DNA from: Purpureocillium takamizusanense
Lineage: Eukaryota; Ascomycota; Sordariomycetes; Hypocreales; Ophiocordycipitaceae
DNA: 64,000 nt
Assembly: GCF_022605165.1 (NCBI RefSeq)
Contig: NC_063070.1
Location: 3,348,001-3,412,000, forward strand
Reading direction: 5' to 3'
A program made the position numbers and the translations under genes. Shown here piece by piece: positions 12,724-22,903 of this stretch (positions are counted from its first letter, which is position 1; each line of letters starts with the position of its first letter). The notes under the pieces are model-generated. The model did no database searches. It worked only from the letters and a program-made list of their open reading frames with translations, and was not told the DNA's origin.

Positions 12724-13858
12724 ATGAAGTTCATCGCTGGGCTTATCGCCCTTGTCTCCATCGCGGCCGCCGCGCCGTCCATGGTTGTTGATCGGGCGTC
12801 CTCTCCTATCAACGTGCAGCTGGAGAAGGCGGGCAACTCGGTCATCAAGGCCACCATCTCCAATGTCGGCCACGAAGACCTTAGGATTTTCCGCCCAGGA
12901 TCCATCTTTGACAGCTCTGCAGTTGAGAAGGCAAAGGTCAAAGCCGGTGGTGAGTCGTGGATGAGGCTCATAGCCACGGTCAGCATGCGTTGATGCAAAA
13001 GCTAATAACATGTCATTTTCAGCTCGAGAGATTGGCTTCGCCGGCATAAGAAAGCGAGTGTCCACAACCAAGATCGCGGCAGAGTCGTTCCAGCACGTTT
13101 CGGCGGGCCAGTCCGTCGTGGTCACCTTTGACATCGCCGAGACGCACGATCTCTCGGCGGGTGGCGATTTCCACGTCGTGTCCGCTGGGAAGCTCATGGT
13201 TGCCAGCAAATCCGGGGACAACAAAATCGTCAAGTCGTTGCCATACGAATCCAACATCCTCAAGACCAAGGTCAATGGCGCAGAGGCAGCGGCAGTACGG
13301 GCAAACATCCACCAGAAGTGGAAACGCACCAACGTTCAGAGCGACTGCACCGGCGAGCGTCTCTCTGTGACAGAGCAGGCCCTCCAAAACTGCCAGTCCC
13401 TGTCGCAGACGGCGCAGCAGGCTGCCTCGTCGGGCCCGTCCGAGAAGATGGAAGAGTTCTTCAAGGCGTCCGACAGCAACACCCGCAACACCGTGGCCGG
13501 GGTGTTTAGCCGCGTCGCGCAAGAATGCGGCTCGACGAGTTCCGGCGCGTCGACATACTACTGCACCGACGTCGGCAACTACTGCCAGAGCAACGTCCTG
13601 GCCTATACGGTTCCAAGTCAGAGCTACATGGTGTACTGCGACCTCTACTTCAACGACCTCCCGCCGTTGACCAGCACGTGCCACGCGCAGGATCAAGCGA
13701 CCACGAACCTCCATGAGTGCACCCATTTGACGGAGATTCAGGGCACCGACGATCTCGGCTACGGCTACGATGCCATCTTGCAGTTGTCCGCCGCCGAGGA
13801 GCTGAACAACGCCGACACGTACGCCGTGTTTGCCAACTCTCTCTATGCCGGCTGCTGA
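12724..13858 (+). CDS. Deuterolysin-type metalloprotease, family M35
   Basis: This is a secreted zinc endopeptidase of the deuterolysin (neutral protease II, aspzincin) family. Two exons, 12724-12949 and 13023-13858, join in phase 1 to about 353 residues. The N-terminus MKFIAGLIALVSIAAAAPS is a clear signal peptide and is followed by a propeptide of roughly 160 residues. The mature part begins near the Cys of QSDCTGER and contains the zinc site HECTH followed by GTDDLGYGYD. This is the HExxH plus GTxDxxYG arrangement in which the Asp supplies the third zinc ligand. Six cysteines in the mature region fit the conserved disulfides. The length matches known family members. It is probably an extracellular protease for nutrient acquisition; M35 enzymes are often expanded in animal-associated fungi. 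Confidence 0.95.
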
Positions 13859-15526
13859 TGGGCCAGTCGGTCCGAAGCGTTGTAGAGGACTGAATGCAAG
13901 CTAGACGGTCTGTTCATAATAAGCTGCACTCAAAATGTTCATGTTGGGCGCGCGCGGGCATAGTGGCCAAAATAGGAGCAAGTCACGAAAGACAGACAGG
14001 TGTTATGTAACAGATTTATGCGCCGTAATGCACGTGGTCAGCCTTACTAGGCTTGCTTATGCAGACGCGAGGCTTTACTCCCACTGGCACTCCCTGCCCA
14101 AGGCTGTCGCTCCGTAAGCTCGGCTCAGGTTCCGACCGAACAAGCTTTTGCGGTCTCCACGTCGGATGATTCCTCACCCCCTGCTGCTCTTCTTTTTCCC
14201 AAGACGGCCAAGCCGGGCGCGATCGCCCCTTCCCTTGGCCGAGGGCCTTGGCATCTTGGGCCAAGAGGGAAAAAAACGGTTGAGGTCAAGGGCGAGGAAG
14301 GCCAAGGAAGGGATACGGACGACAGGCAGGACGCTGATGAGTTGGAAGAACGTGCATGTCGCCTTGCCTTATTAGCTTCTCCACAGCCGTTCCAACGCGG
14401 ATGCGAGACTCGCCCAATCGGTCAGACTGGTGCCTGCCGAGAAAGCTTGTTCTCAACCCCGGATTCTTCATCGCACTCGTTTGGCAAATACGACGGTTGC
14501 CCCTTTTCCCCCCTCCCTTATTATCCACGGACCATCCATCATACACACATCCGAGCCACCACCATTCTCCATAGACAACTCTCTACCATTTGTGTTTCCT
14601 GGATCAATGCACGGAGAGATCCAGAACCCCCCCCCCAATATCGTCTCGGCAGATGCGCTCGCCACCCCCCGCCACGCCGCTCTGCGGTCTCAGCGCCCGC
14701 ACTGCAGGACAGTGATAACCCTAAATCTAAGTCTAATCTCTCAGCCCCGAGGCATCCAGAACGCGAAAAATACGACGGCTGAAGGGCGGACCTCAGCTGG
14801 AGACTTCGCACAGGCTTCACCTCCCACCAATGAAGCGCACTGATCCCGGCTCCCGATGCCCTCTTTCAGCTAGCGCACACGCCAACGTCGCCCGCGGCGT
14901 TCGTTGGGCTCGCTCTCAAAGCGATGGCAGAGCCGCAGATCCCCTTGGTCGTGACCCCTTCCCACTTTCAAGACGCTTCCACGATGGTAGTGCCTGGCCC
15001 GCGGCGAGACCCGCGTAGCCCTCAAGCCACGCGAGTGCAGCTGGTGGCCAGCAGCCAGCATCAAGAAAATTTTCTTCTGCGGCCTGGAAATGATCGCCCG
15101 CTCTGACACTTGGTCCCTGCGCGCCTTGTGATTCGCGAAGAAGGGGCAAACGCGCCCGCGGACCTGGGCTGAACCGCGATCCCAAAAATGGGCACCGGCG
15201 GGACGGGACCGCCCTTGGGGAAGTCAGCCTTCGGCATGTGAGGGTACGCATCGGTAGGGCTGCATGGCAAGCCAAGGCACTTTTTATCCATTCTGTCTGC
15301 CTGCCAGGAGGAATAAGGCTCCTGCAGAGCACCCCATCAACGTATACGAAATAAGAAGTGGCGTGTCTCTCCTGTGAACCATCTCCTATTTTACCCCTTT
15401 CTCTTCCGTCTTCCTTCTGCACTCCGCGATTCTCCCTTGGCATTCTGCCTACAACCATCGTCAGGGTCCCTCGTTGCTCTTTCAATAACATCGGGAACGT
15501 TGTTTGCTTCCCCAGCAATCGTTACC
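13859..15526. other. Intergenic, no gene recognised
   Basis: There are several overlapping open frames of 60-200 codons, but none has a domain, signal peptide or consistent splice pattern. The final 150 bases before 15527 are pyrimidine-rich (many ctt/ttct runs), as is common just upstream of fungal start codons. Confidence 0.4.
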
Positions 15527-16111
15527 ATGCGGTCCTTCATCGTCGTTGCCCTCGCCGGGCTTGCGTTTGCCAATGACTTCGTCATGATGAGCGCCCAACG
15601 AGGAGCCTCTGGGTCCCTTCTGAGCGCCAGACAATCCTCCTGCAGCAGCCTTGAGAAGACGTGCGAATCGACATGCATTCCCCTGACGGGCACTTGCTGC
15701 GGCGTCGGCGGCGGCTCCTACTGCAAGGTCGGCTACAACTGCGTCAAGGGCGGGTGCTGCCAGATCGGCAAGGTGTGCACGGGGACTCCCTCTGGCTGCA
15801 GCGCCAGCCAGGAGTCTTGCGGCACGCGATGCATGCCCAAGGGCTCGGTGTGCTGCTTCGACGGCACCTACTGCGACGCCGGAGAGACGTGCAGCAACGG
15901 CAAATGCAACCGCAGCGGCCTCAGCCAAACCACCACCGCGGCCGGATCGCAACCTACTAGCAGCGGAAACACCCTCTGCGCCCGGAAGAAGGGCGGCGGC
16001 AGCCACGGCGGAGGCAGCAGCAACGATGATGGCTGTGGCAGTGGCGCCGGCAACCTTGCGGCTCCTGGTCTTCTGATCGGAGCCATGGCCGCGCTGCCTC
16101 TGGTCCTTTGA
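15527..16111 (+). CDS. Cysteine-rich surface protein, probably GPI-anchored
   Basis: This is an intronless gene of 194 codons. The start at 15527 (MRSFIVVALAGLAFA) gives a typical signal peptide; an in-frame start further upstream would place a long basic leader before it and is less likely. Residues 35-125 contain about twenty cysteines with repeated CC pairs (TCCGVGG, GGCCQIG, VCCFDG), suggesting a tightly disulfide-bonded fold. Then follow a Ser/Thr segment, a Gly/Ser/Asp-rich linker and a C-terminal hydrophobic stretch (LLIGAMAALPLVL) ending at the stop codon, the usual form of a GPI-attachment signal. It is likely an outer cell-wall or membrane-anchored protein. The family is common but uncharacterised in filamentous ascomycetes, and I do not assign a function. 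Confidence 0.8.
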   Translation: MRSFIVVALAGLAFANDFVMMSAQRGASGSLLSARQSSCSSLEKTCESTCIPLTGTCCGVGGGSYCKVGYNCVKGGCCQIGKVCTGTPSGCSASQESCGTRCMPKGSVCCFDGTYCDAGETCSNGKCNRSGLSQTTTAAGSQPTSSGNTLCARKKGGGSHGGGSSNDDGCGSGAGNLAAPGLLIGAMAALPLVL

Positions 16112-17144
16112 GAAAGGGGAACACGATAGCCGTTTAATAAGCGACAACAAACTTCAGCAGGTTTCGAAAGCATCGGGAGTCATCATGTACGGGGGGGCGC
16201 GTTTTGTCGAGATTTGTTTCAGCCGCATACCAGACTGTCGACATACTACACATATTGACGCAAATACTTCATGTCTCTAGACGATTTGAATAATGAAAGA
16301 CCCCTAGGGCCGTTATAGTTCTACTACTACTGCGTTTCTTTTAAGTGGATATATAGCACGTACAAGCCGTTTACACTACATGTACCCATCACGGCAGACC
16401 TCACGACAGGCCTCGGGCGACGACGGAGATAGCATTATAAGTGCCTGCGGCGGCGGCGGCGGGGCTGCTTAAGGCCGACCGGCGATATGACGAGCGACGG
16501 CACCTGGCACGCGTAGGCGCCCAGCCCGGCCCGGAAAATTGAGTCTCTGATATCATGATATCGCGAGGAAATAGTGGAAACTCGTTTTTTGGGGGGCGAA
16601 TTGGGCCCTGCCGGCGAAGGGGTAGACGAGGCAGCGGGTGTAGGTATAATTGGCGGTAGTAGCGCGGGCGCGGCGCCAGCACCGCCGGACCCGAGAGAGA
16701 GACCCGGCCTAGAAGAACGAGTCTTCGATATCATAATGTCGTAATAAGATAGCGGAAACGCATTTTCGAAGGAATTAAGCTCTGCTAGTGAAGGGGCAGA
16801 CGAGGCAGAAGTAGGAAGACCTGCATTCTGATTCTGGGCTTTCTGGTGCATGTCTCTCAGACTCGATTCATTACGTGGTTCCTGCGCAATTGTCTATATA
16901 AGGCCGAGGTTTCCCCCGCGAAGGATTAAAATCTAGCATGGACTTTCAACCCGATTTTTCTCAACCAATATTAGTCCCTTCTATACAATTTATATACTAT
17001 TCGAATCCTCCTCTTAAGGAGATTCTAGTGATATTCTCGTATACCTATTATTCCTCTACCTTGCCTCCTAAAGAGACTAAAGACCCTATCTCTTTTACTT
17101 TTCATCTACCCTACTATTACATATCTATAGTCGACGATACTGCA
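16112..17144. other. AT-rich and repeat-bearing intergenic region
   Basis: This segment has an AT-rich part (about 16240-16400), a diverged direct repeat (listed separately) and a second AT- and pyrimidine-rich part (about 16870-17130) that leads directly into the small secreted protein gene at 17145. The minus strand is open across the repeats for about 138 codons, so they may derive from a coding sequence. No known transposase was recognised. Confidence 0.45.
16530..16825. repeat. Two diverged direct copies (about 120 bp each, period about 176 bp)
   Basis: Copy A runs from about 16530 to 16655 and copy B from about 16705 to 16825. Both contain a GATATCAT core, then a GGAAAC block and a stretch ending in GAAGGGG-AGACGAGGCAG. 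Copy A carries the perfect 14-base palindrome GATATCATGATATC at 16549-16562; the matching site in copy B (from about 16725) is mutated. Copies differ by substitutions and small gaps. On the minus strand both copies encode similar Ser/Ala/Pro-rich peptides in different frames, which fits a decayed tandemly repeated coding or element sequence. Confidence 0.6.
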
Positions 17145-17579
17145 ATGCAGTCGTACGCTACCGCCTGCCACCGCCGCCTCCGCCTACTCATTGTCTGGTT
17201 GGCTATGTCCCACTCGGTACCCGGAACGTCACAGGTACCTAGTGAATGTGTGGCCGTCGACGGTACACCGTGCTTGCGGGCGGCCGATTGTGTAATCAAG
17301 GCCCATCAGGGTGGTTGCTCCAACGGTGCTTGGTTCTGCCACTACTCTGAGTCTACTACACCCGGGTGCCGGCGAAGGCTACCCGCATGCCGGACGCCCC
17401 TTGATTGCCAAGGTTCGGACCCCTACATCGCCTGTGAAAACGGGAGGTGCGCCTACGACCCAGGGTGTGCGAGGTTTTGCAACACGGACGCGGAGTGCGA
17501 AAAGTCCGCCCCGTGCCTGAGATGTCTCGACAGCGCCGGGCGGCCCACTGGCGGCGGTTCGGGCAGCTGTAGGGTGTGA
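17145..17579 (+). CDS. Small secreted cysteine-rich protein (144 aa)
   Basis: This is an intronless frame of 145 codons. I choose the ATG at 17145 because it is followed at once by a basic then hydrophobic stretch (LRLLIVWLAMSHSVPG) that can serve as a signal peptide. The longer frame from 16938 begins in AT-rich leader sequence. The mature part has about sixteen cysteines, with motifs such as CVAVDGTPC, CRTPLDCQGSDP and CARFCNTDAEC, the last resembling the spaced patterns of toxin-like or protease-inhibitor-like small folds without matching a family I can name. It sits between an AT-rich repeat patch and a TA microsatellite, a common setting for fungal effector candidates. Function is unknown. 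Confidence 0.6.
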   Translation: MQSYATACHRRLRLLIVWLAMSHSVPGTSQVPSECVAVDGTPCLRAADCVIKAHQGGCSNGAWFCHYSESTTPGCRRRLPACRTPLDCQGSDPYIACENGRCAYDPGCARFCNTDAECEKSAPCLRCLDSAGRPTGGGSGSCRV

Positions 17580-18653
17580 TTGGACCGGGCTCATAAGTGT
17601 TGTGTGTGGAACGTCAATGGGGGTTGCACCAAGAGACGTGTATTGCGCTGAGGAGCCCTGTCTTGCAGGAGCTCCTCTGAGTCTATATATATATATATAT
17701 ATATATACAGATGCTGAGGCTTTTATGGGTAGCTCGAAGGGAATGTGATCTTCCTTTGCTTGTGCCGCAGCCCTAATAAGCTGGACCCGTGATGTGGGCG
17801 CCGGACAGGGGACATTTGACCGAAACACAGCTGGGGTGACGTCCGTCACGTCCGTGGTAACACACGTGAGCGTCGGCGGATGCGTCCGCCTTTGATGAGT
17901 TGGTTGGTATGTAGTTATTCAGCCCGACACTTTCAGCTCATGCTATTATTAGGACATGAGGATGCTACAGCGTGACGACACAAAACGAGCGACAGCACAG
18001 CGTATATTTGCCTTTTAGTTTTTCTGTTTATGAAAGATTGAGGAAGCGTCCCATACAAACATAGACTCGGGTAGCGGGCGGGCGCTTCCGCGAAAAGCGT
18101 TTGGACTTGTGGGCGCATGCAAGAGCGCTGGTTCATTTAGGCTTTCTGAGATCTGCTGTTACTGCTCTGCCCGACTTGCGGGCGCCGGCACTAACAACGG
18201 ACCAGAGGTTGTGGTGTCAATGACGTCCTCGATATCCCACACTAGGTACAATCCGTACGGGCTGCAGGTCGTGAGACACATCAAAGGTCGACTAAAGGTC
18301 GCTCGCGCACTGGCTAGGGACGCATTTCGCCTAGCTACGGCCTGACACACAAGCACAACAGCATCAACGTGATCCATTATCGAGCCCACCGTGCAACCGT
18401 TTGCCTTGGCCGATCGCTGACATGCATGACTTTTGCCATGTTGCCTTTGCACGTGTCGGGTGTCGATGCCCGCTGGCAGTTCTCCTTTAATTGAGTCTCA
18501 GCTTTCCCATGTTGATGGTGTTTGGAGGGTTGCCTGCTCAGACATTACCATCGACGGCTACTACGACTCTGGAAGCTCTAGCCTGAGCCGCTGCTGGCAC
18601 GGTGACACCGACTTGACTATCCAGACACAGCATCGATCTTCCCGTGGTCGACC
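17580..18653. other. Intergenic with TA microsatellite
   Basis: No gene is supported. It contains a pure (TA)12 run at 17684-17707. The right end is the presumed promoter and leader of the MFS gene starting at 18654. Confidence 0.45.
17684..17707. repeat. (TA)12 microsatellite
   Basis: There are twelve uninterrupted TA dinucleotides, about 100 bases past the stop of the small secreted protein gene. Confidence 0.95.
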
Positions 18654-20582
18654 ATGTCGACGGCACCCAAGCGGGATGACTCGCCTGGCGACGTTCCCTC
18701 TCCGCCTCACATGGAGGAATATGCCCAACCGAATGTCGATGCCGCAGACCTAGACGGGCTTTCGCTGTACGAGAAGAAATGCGTCCTCGTCAACCGAGAG
18801 ATCGATGCCCAGGGCATGGGAAGATCCCAATGGTACATTTGGATCCTGTGCGGGTTCGGATACTTCCTCGACCTTCTCTGGGCGCAGGCGTTTGGCCTCG
18901 TCCTGAGCCCGCTGCAGCAGGAGATGGGTTTCGGTGATGGCCAGTCTGGCAACATTTCCACCAGCTTCAATGCCGGTCTTACCGCCGGTGCCTTTTTCTG
19001 GGGGTTCATGTCGGACATTGTTGGTATGTATATATATCTCACTCAAAATTCCCCGTTTCGCTGCTCTCATAGGGAAGCGTTTGGACTGACACGAGGGGAT
19101 GCAATGCATGCAGGTCGTCGTTGGGCATTCAATCTGACCTGCCTGTTCTCCTGCGTCTTCGGTCTCTGTCTCGGCGCCTCCAACAATTACACGACGTTTC
19201 TCGTCATCACCGCCTTTGTCGGCTTTGGTGTCGGCGGGAACATTCCCGTCGACAGTGCCATCGTCCTCGAGTTTGTTCCACACGTGCGTCGTCGCACTCC
19301 CCCTTCGAGTGTTTTTCCCTTGAGGCGAGCGCCCGGAGCTGATTTCCCAAGTTTAGAATCGCCGCTTCCTGCTAGCGTGTTTGTCCGTCTTCCAGCCGCT
19401 CGGCGTCGTCGTGTGCAGCGCCATTGCCTTTGGGTTCATTCCGACATACTCGTGCTCGCCCAACTTCTCCGAAAAGAACCCGCTCCCTTCCTGTCGCACC
19501 GCCGAGTCCCCCGGGACGCCGTGTTGCTCTCGATCGGACAACATGGGATGGCGATATCTACTCTACACGCTAGGAGGGCTGTCGCTCCTCGTATTCTTCC
19601 TGCGCTTCTTCGTCTTCACGTTCAGAGAAACACCAAAGTACTCCATCTACAAGGGACACGATGCGAAGGCGATTGAGACAATGCAGCACATGGCCAAAGT
19701 CAACAAGAAACAATGCCGCTTGACGGTCGAGGACCTGGAGGCCCTGGCGAAGAACCACGAAGCCAACCACAGCGATACAAGCTCTGGGCTGCTGCTGTCT
19801 GGGTCGGATGGCGAGCGCTCGTCCAAACGCTCGGGCAAGCTGCGCAAGGAGCTCGACAGATACAAGATGTTGTTTGACGGGTTCCAGATGACGCGCCTGA
19901 CCATCTTGACGTGGCTCACGTACATCCTCGACTTTTGGGGATTCACGGTCGCAGGTATGTCCAGTGCCAACCGACGTAGCCCCCTTTCAATGATCGTTTC
20001 GCCTCGGCTCGCTAACTAACACGCCCGGTTCGTCACACAGGCTTCTACCTCCCTCGGATTCTAGCCCTCAAGAACGGGGCCGCTTCAGCCAGCCTCAAGT
20101 TCACGTACGCGGCGTACATATACACCTACGCACCGGGCATCCTCGGCGTCCTGCTGGGCGCCTACGTCTGCCGCATCCCCGCCATCGGGCGCAAGTGGAC
20201 CATGGTCATCTCATCGGGTCTCATGGGCGCGTCCATCTTCTTGCTCTCGACCGTCGACACCGTGGCCAAGAACGAGGGGCTCTTCACCTTGGAGTACTTC
20301 TTCCAGTCCATGTTCAACGCCGTGCTGTACGGGTGGACGCCCGAGGCATTCCCCGCGCCGGTCCGGGGGACGGCCTGCGGGGTGGCCAGCTTCTGGGGCC
20401 GGCTCTTTGGTATCGTGAGCCCGCTCATCGCGCAGCATCTCTACGGTCAGACGGACGGGTCTGGTGGCGACGGCAACATCAACAGCGTGTTGTACCTGGC
20501 GGGCGGCGCGACGCTGGGATGTGTGCTCACCACGGCACTGCTTCCGAGCCATCTGATGGAGACGCAGGATGAACGCTCGTAG
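18654..20582 (+). CDS. MFS transporter, SV2/SVOP-like (sugar porter-related)
   Basis: This is a plasma-membrane major facilitator of about 559 residues in four exons: 18654-19023, 19114-19283, 19357-19954 and 20041-20582. All junctions keep frame; choosing the acceptor at 19356 gives NRRFLLACLSVFQPLG, which continues the expected helix. The N-terminal cytosolic tail is about 55 residues. Helix-2/3 loop residues GFMSDIVGRRW correspond to MFS motif A (G-x3-D-x2-GRR). The first half is followed by a Cys-rich external loop (YSCSPN...CCSRSDNMGWRY) and a central cytosolic loop with a Ser-rich stretch. The second half has ALKNGAASA, RKWTMV and a PEAFPAPVRGTACG motif typical of the sugar-porter/SV2 branch. 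The substrate cannot be inferred. A short intergenic region separates it from the convergent C2H2 gene. Confidence 0.88.
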
Positions 20583-20888
20583 GCGGGCGAGCAAGGTTGG
20601 GCCGGCGGATGGCCCGTGTTCCTTCGCATGGCGGCTGCTCTGGCCGAAGCGCCGCGGCCTTGGTGCTTCGGCTGACATCAAATGGAAAACAATGGATTCA
20701 ATGTGGGCAAATAAAGGTTCCTCTTTATTATTACAGTATCGTGCGCGGGGGCACCATCTCGGTATCTCCTCAACAAGACCGGTGGTGCAGGCCGCATAAC
20801 AAGGCGACAGCCAATTCCTTTCCCCATCCATCTGGGCGTGCCGCGCGACGCAGGTGGAGGAGCTCGAACGCCATGCCCCAACCAGCCG
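20583..20888. other. Convergent 3' intergenic region
   Basis: This is the space between the stop of the MFS gene and the stop of the C2H2 gene. It presumably contains both transcript ends; an AATAAA-like AAATAAAGG lies at about 20710. No coding signal was seen. Confidence 0.45.
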
Positions 20889-21599
20889 TCAAGCGGAGCA
20901 TTTGATTTCCTCAAGGCAATCCCATAGAGGACTGTCCTCATCGAGCGAAACGTCGCAACAGCCACTCTCAGCATGCTGAAGCAGCGCGCTCGCAAAGCGG
21001 CAAGGCTTCGCGCAGTCCGGACACTGGAAATCCGCGTCGTCGTCATAGGCACGGTAGTAGGATCTTGTGTACGCCGCAGATTGGTATCCGCGCAACGCGG
21101 CACTCGTCACGGAGCCTTGCGTCGCTCCGGAAGGACATGTTCCCGTCTCCAGATGTAGAACCATGGCAGAGTTTGTAACAAATGTACGGTAGCAGCGGAA
21201 GCACTCGACATTGTCATCCCAATGCACGACGCGGTGCTATAGCGCGCGATAAAAAGTCAGCCCCGAGTTCTACGAACGAGATGAAGGAATGCGGCGGAGA
21301 CGAACGCTACGCAGATTCGACGGCGTATCGAAGCGGCGATGGCAGATGGCACACTCGTTGTGGGCGACAGACTCGTGTGTGTGCAGCCCCTCGGCAGTGG
21401 GGAAGTCGGGTTCATCGTCGCACGTGTAGCAGACGTGGTGATGCATCGAATCGCGCACATGTTGCCGCCGTGCGCCAAAGGACGTGAAGTGCCGAAGACA
21501 GCGGTGGCAGTCGAACATGTGCGCCGTCGACGCCCTCGTGTGCTGGTAGTAGGCGGACTCGGTCCGGAAGTACCTGTCGCACACGGAACAAAACGCCAT
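20889..21599 (-). CDS. C2H2-type zinc finger protein (213 aa)
   Basis: Two exons, 21599-21306 and 21236-20889, join in phase 0. I pick donor GTTCGT at 21305 because it restores a full finger: CAICHRRF...NLRSHRVVH (C-x2-C-x12-H-x3-H). Other zinc-binding units are visible: CSVCDRYF...YYQHTRASTAH and FDCHRCLRHF...RQHVRDSMHH in the first half, and CFRCYRTF...LHLETGTC and FQCPDCAKPC...LLQHAESGC at the C-terminus, the last two with Cys in place of the final His. The protein is almost only fingers, so nucleic-acid binding or protein-protein contact is likely. An upstream frame to 21722 adds a hydrophobic leader but no conserved residues, so the start at 21599 (MAFCSVC) is preferred. Confidence 0.72.
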
Positions 21600-22016
21600 C
21601 GTGCCCCCTCCGATGCGCCCTCGGCCAGCGCTTGCTTGTTGAAGAATTGATGGGAGCACGATGACGGCAGCCAAAGAAAGGAAAAAAAGGGTCCTATGCC
21701 GGGAGGCGGTGCGCGGGTCCAAAATGGAAAAAGTCTATGCCAAGTTAGGTGAAGTTTTGGAGGGTAGCAAATAAAGGTCAACGGGCTGTGCCAGGCCATG
21801 ACGCGCCTTGGAAGTGTGTTTCACTGGTGTCTGAGCGTGCGTGGCGGACGTTTGATACAGAGACGAATAGCACCTGACACCTTGTTGATGCTCACGTATA
21901 AGAGACCAAATGCCATTTATTTGCAACTCCCTGCAACTCTCCCCAAGAACGGCACGACTTGTCGCCATCATATCTTGACCGAGCCCAGCAGGCGCACCAG
22001 TCCGCCCCTCTCATCA
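21600..22016. other. Intergenic, no gene recognised
   Basis: This is the 5' flank of the C2H2 gene and the 3' flank of the small secreted gene to its right. No coding or structural RNA signal was noticed. Confidence 0.4.
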
Positions 22017-22476
22017 TCAGCGAGCCTCTGTATGGATAACAGAGTCCTGCAATTTGCCGGGCATCCTCTCATAGTCGGCCGCGCTCGTGGGTTTCCCCTT
22101 GAAGAGATACCCATACCACTTCCTGCCGTCTCCATTGTTATCCGCTGCATTGAGCCATCATAATTAGTCTAAACACAACGGCACTGTCAAACGCTACGGC
22201 CCCCACCGATGGCCACGTACCAGACAGCGAGATGCAGGACGTGCACAGGTCGTTTGCCTTGCACTTGTCCAATATGGAATTCGCCCAGGCGTCGGCATTG
22301 GACTGGTTGTACACCTCGGAGAAGCCCGAGATGATCCTGCCGGTGAGCAACGGCTTTGCGAACCAGTTTTGAGGGTCGGCCAAGTCAATGCGAACGAACT
22401 TGCGAGGCACGGCGGCGTCGTCGCAGGTTCCCGCCGAGACCAGGCAGCAGACGAGACCCAGGGAAGAAGCTTTCAT
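22017..22476 (-). CDS. Small secreted protein (127 aa), unknown family
   Basis: Two exons, 22476-22221 and 22144-22017, are joined in phase 1 (donor GTACGT, acceptor GCAG). The protein starts MKASSLGLVCCLVSAGTC, a signal peptide, and continues with a domain containing NDLCTSCISLS, then, across the splice, ADNNGDGRKWYGYLFKG and SAADYERM. The reading is uninterrupted only with the splice; unspliced translation ends in unrelated residues, which supports the intron. The KWYGYLFKG-type C-terminus reminds me of short secreted proteins of Hypocreales that have no assigned function. It lies about 430 bases from the nucleotidyltransferase gene on the same strand. Confidence 0.65.
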
Positions 22477-22903
22477 TGTGAAAAGTGAAGGGACGAGTAT
22501 AATGAGATCGGTCTGTTGTTACTGCCGCCTCATCAACAAGTTCTCCAAGACGAGTGAGGGCTCCGGACGCCTTTTATGGAGCGACCAATATTGGGAGGGG
22601 GCATGCAACCCTTGACGCTTACGGACGCCCTGAGCTACACAACATACTCTTCGGCTGCCGCTGCCGCGATACGAAGTGATGAGACCAAACAACCCGTTCG
22701 ACGTGACCGCCGTGACGAATACGTCAAGATCAGACATTTCGGGGAACACCGTGATAAGACTCGCATCACGCCTGGTCGGAAGCTGACGTGGGGACACCGA
22801 GGCCAGGCACAGGGGTTGGATGATGGCGGCTTCATGTTTGATCACATTCGGATCGCCCAAAGCGGTTCATGCTATGAGTCGGCAGCTACCGAAATTGATA
22901 CGT
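22477..22903. other. Intergenic between two minus-strand genes
   Basis: This is the presumed promoter of the small secreted protein gene and 3' flank of the nucleotidyltransferase gene. No further gene was recognised. Confidence 0.4.

Noticed and set aside
13859..15526. Several frames of 60-200 codons between deuterolysin and the GPI-type gene
   Set aside because: They overlap each other on both strands with no consistent splice chain or motif.
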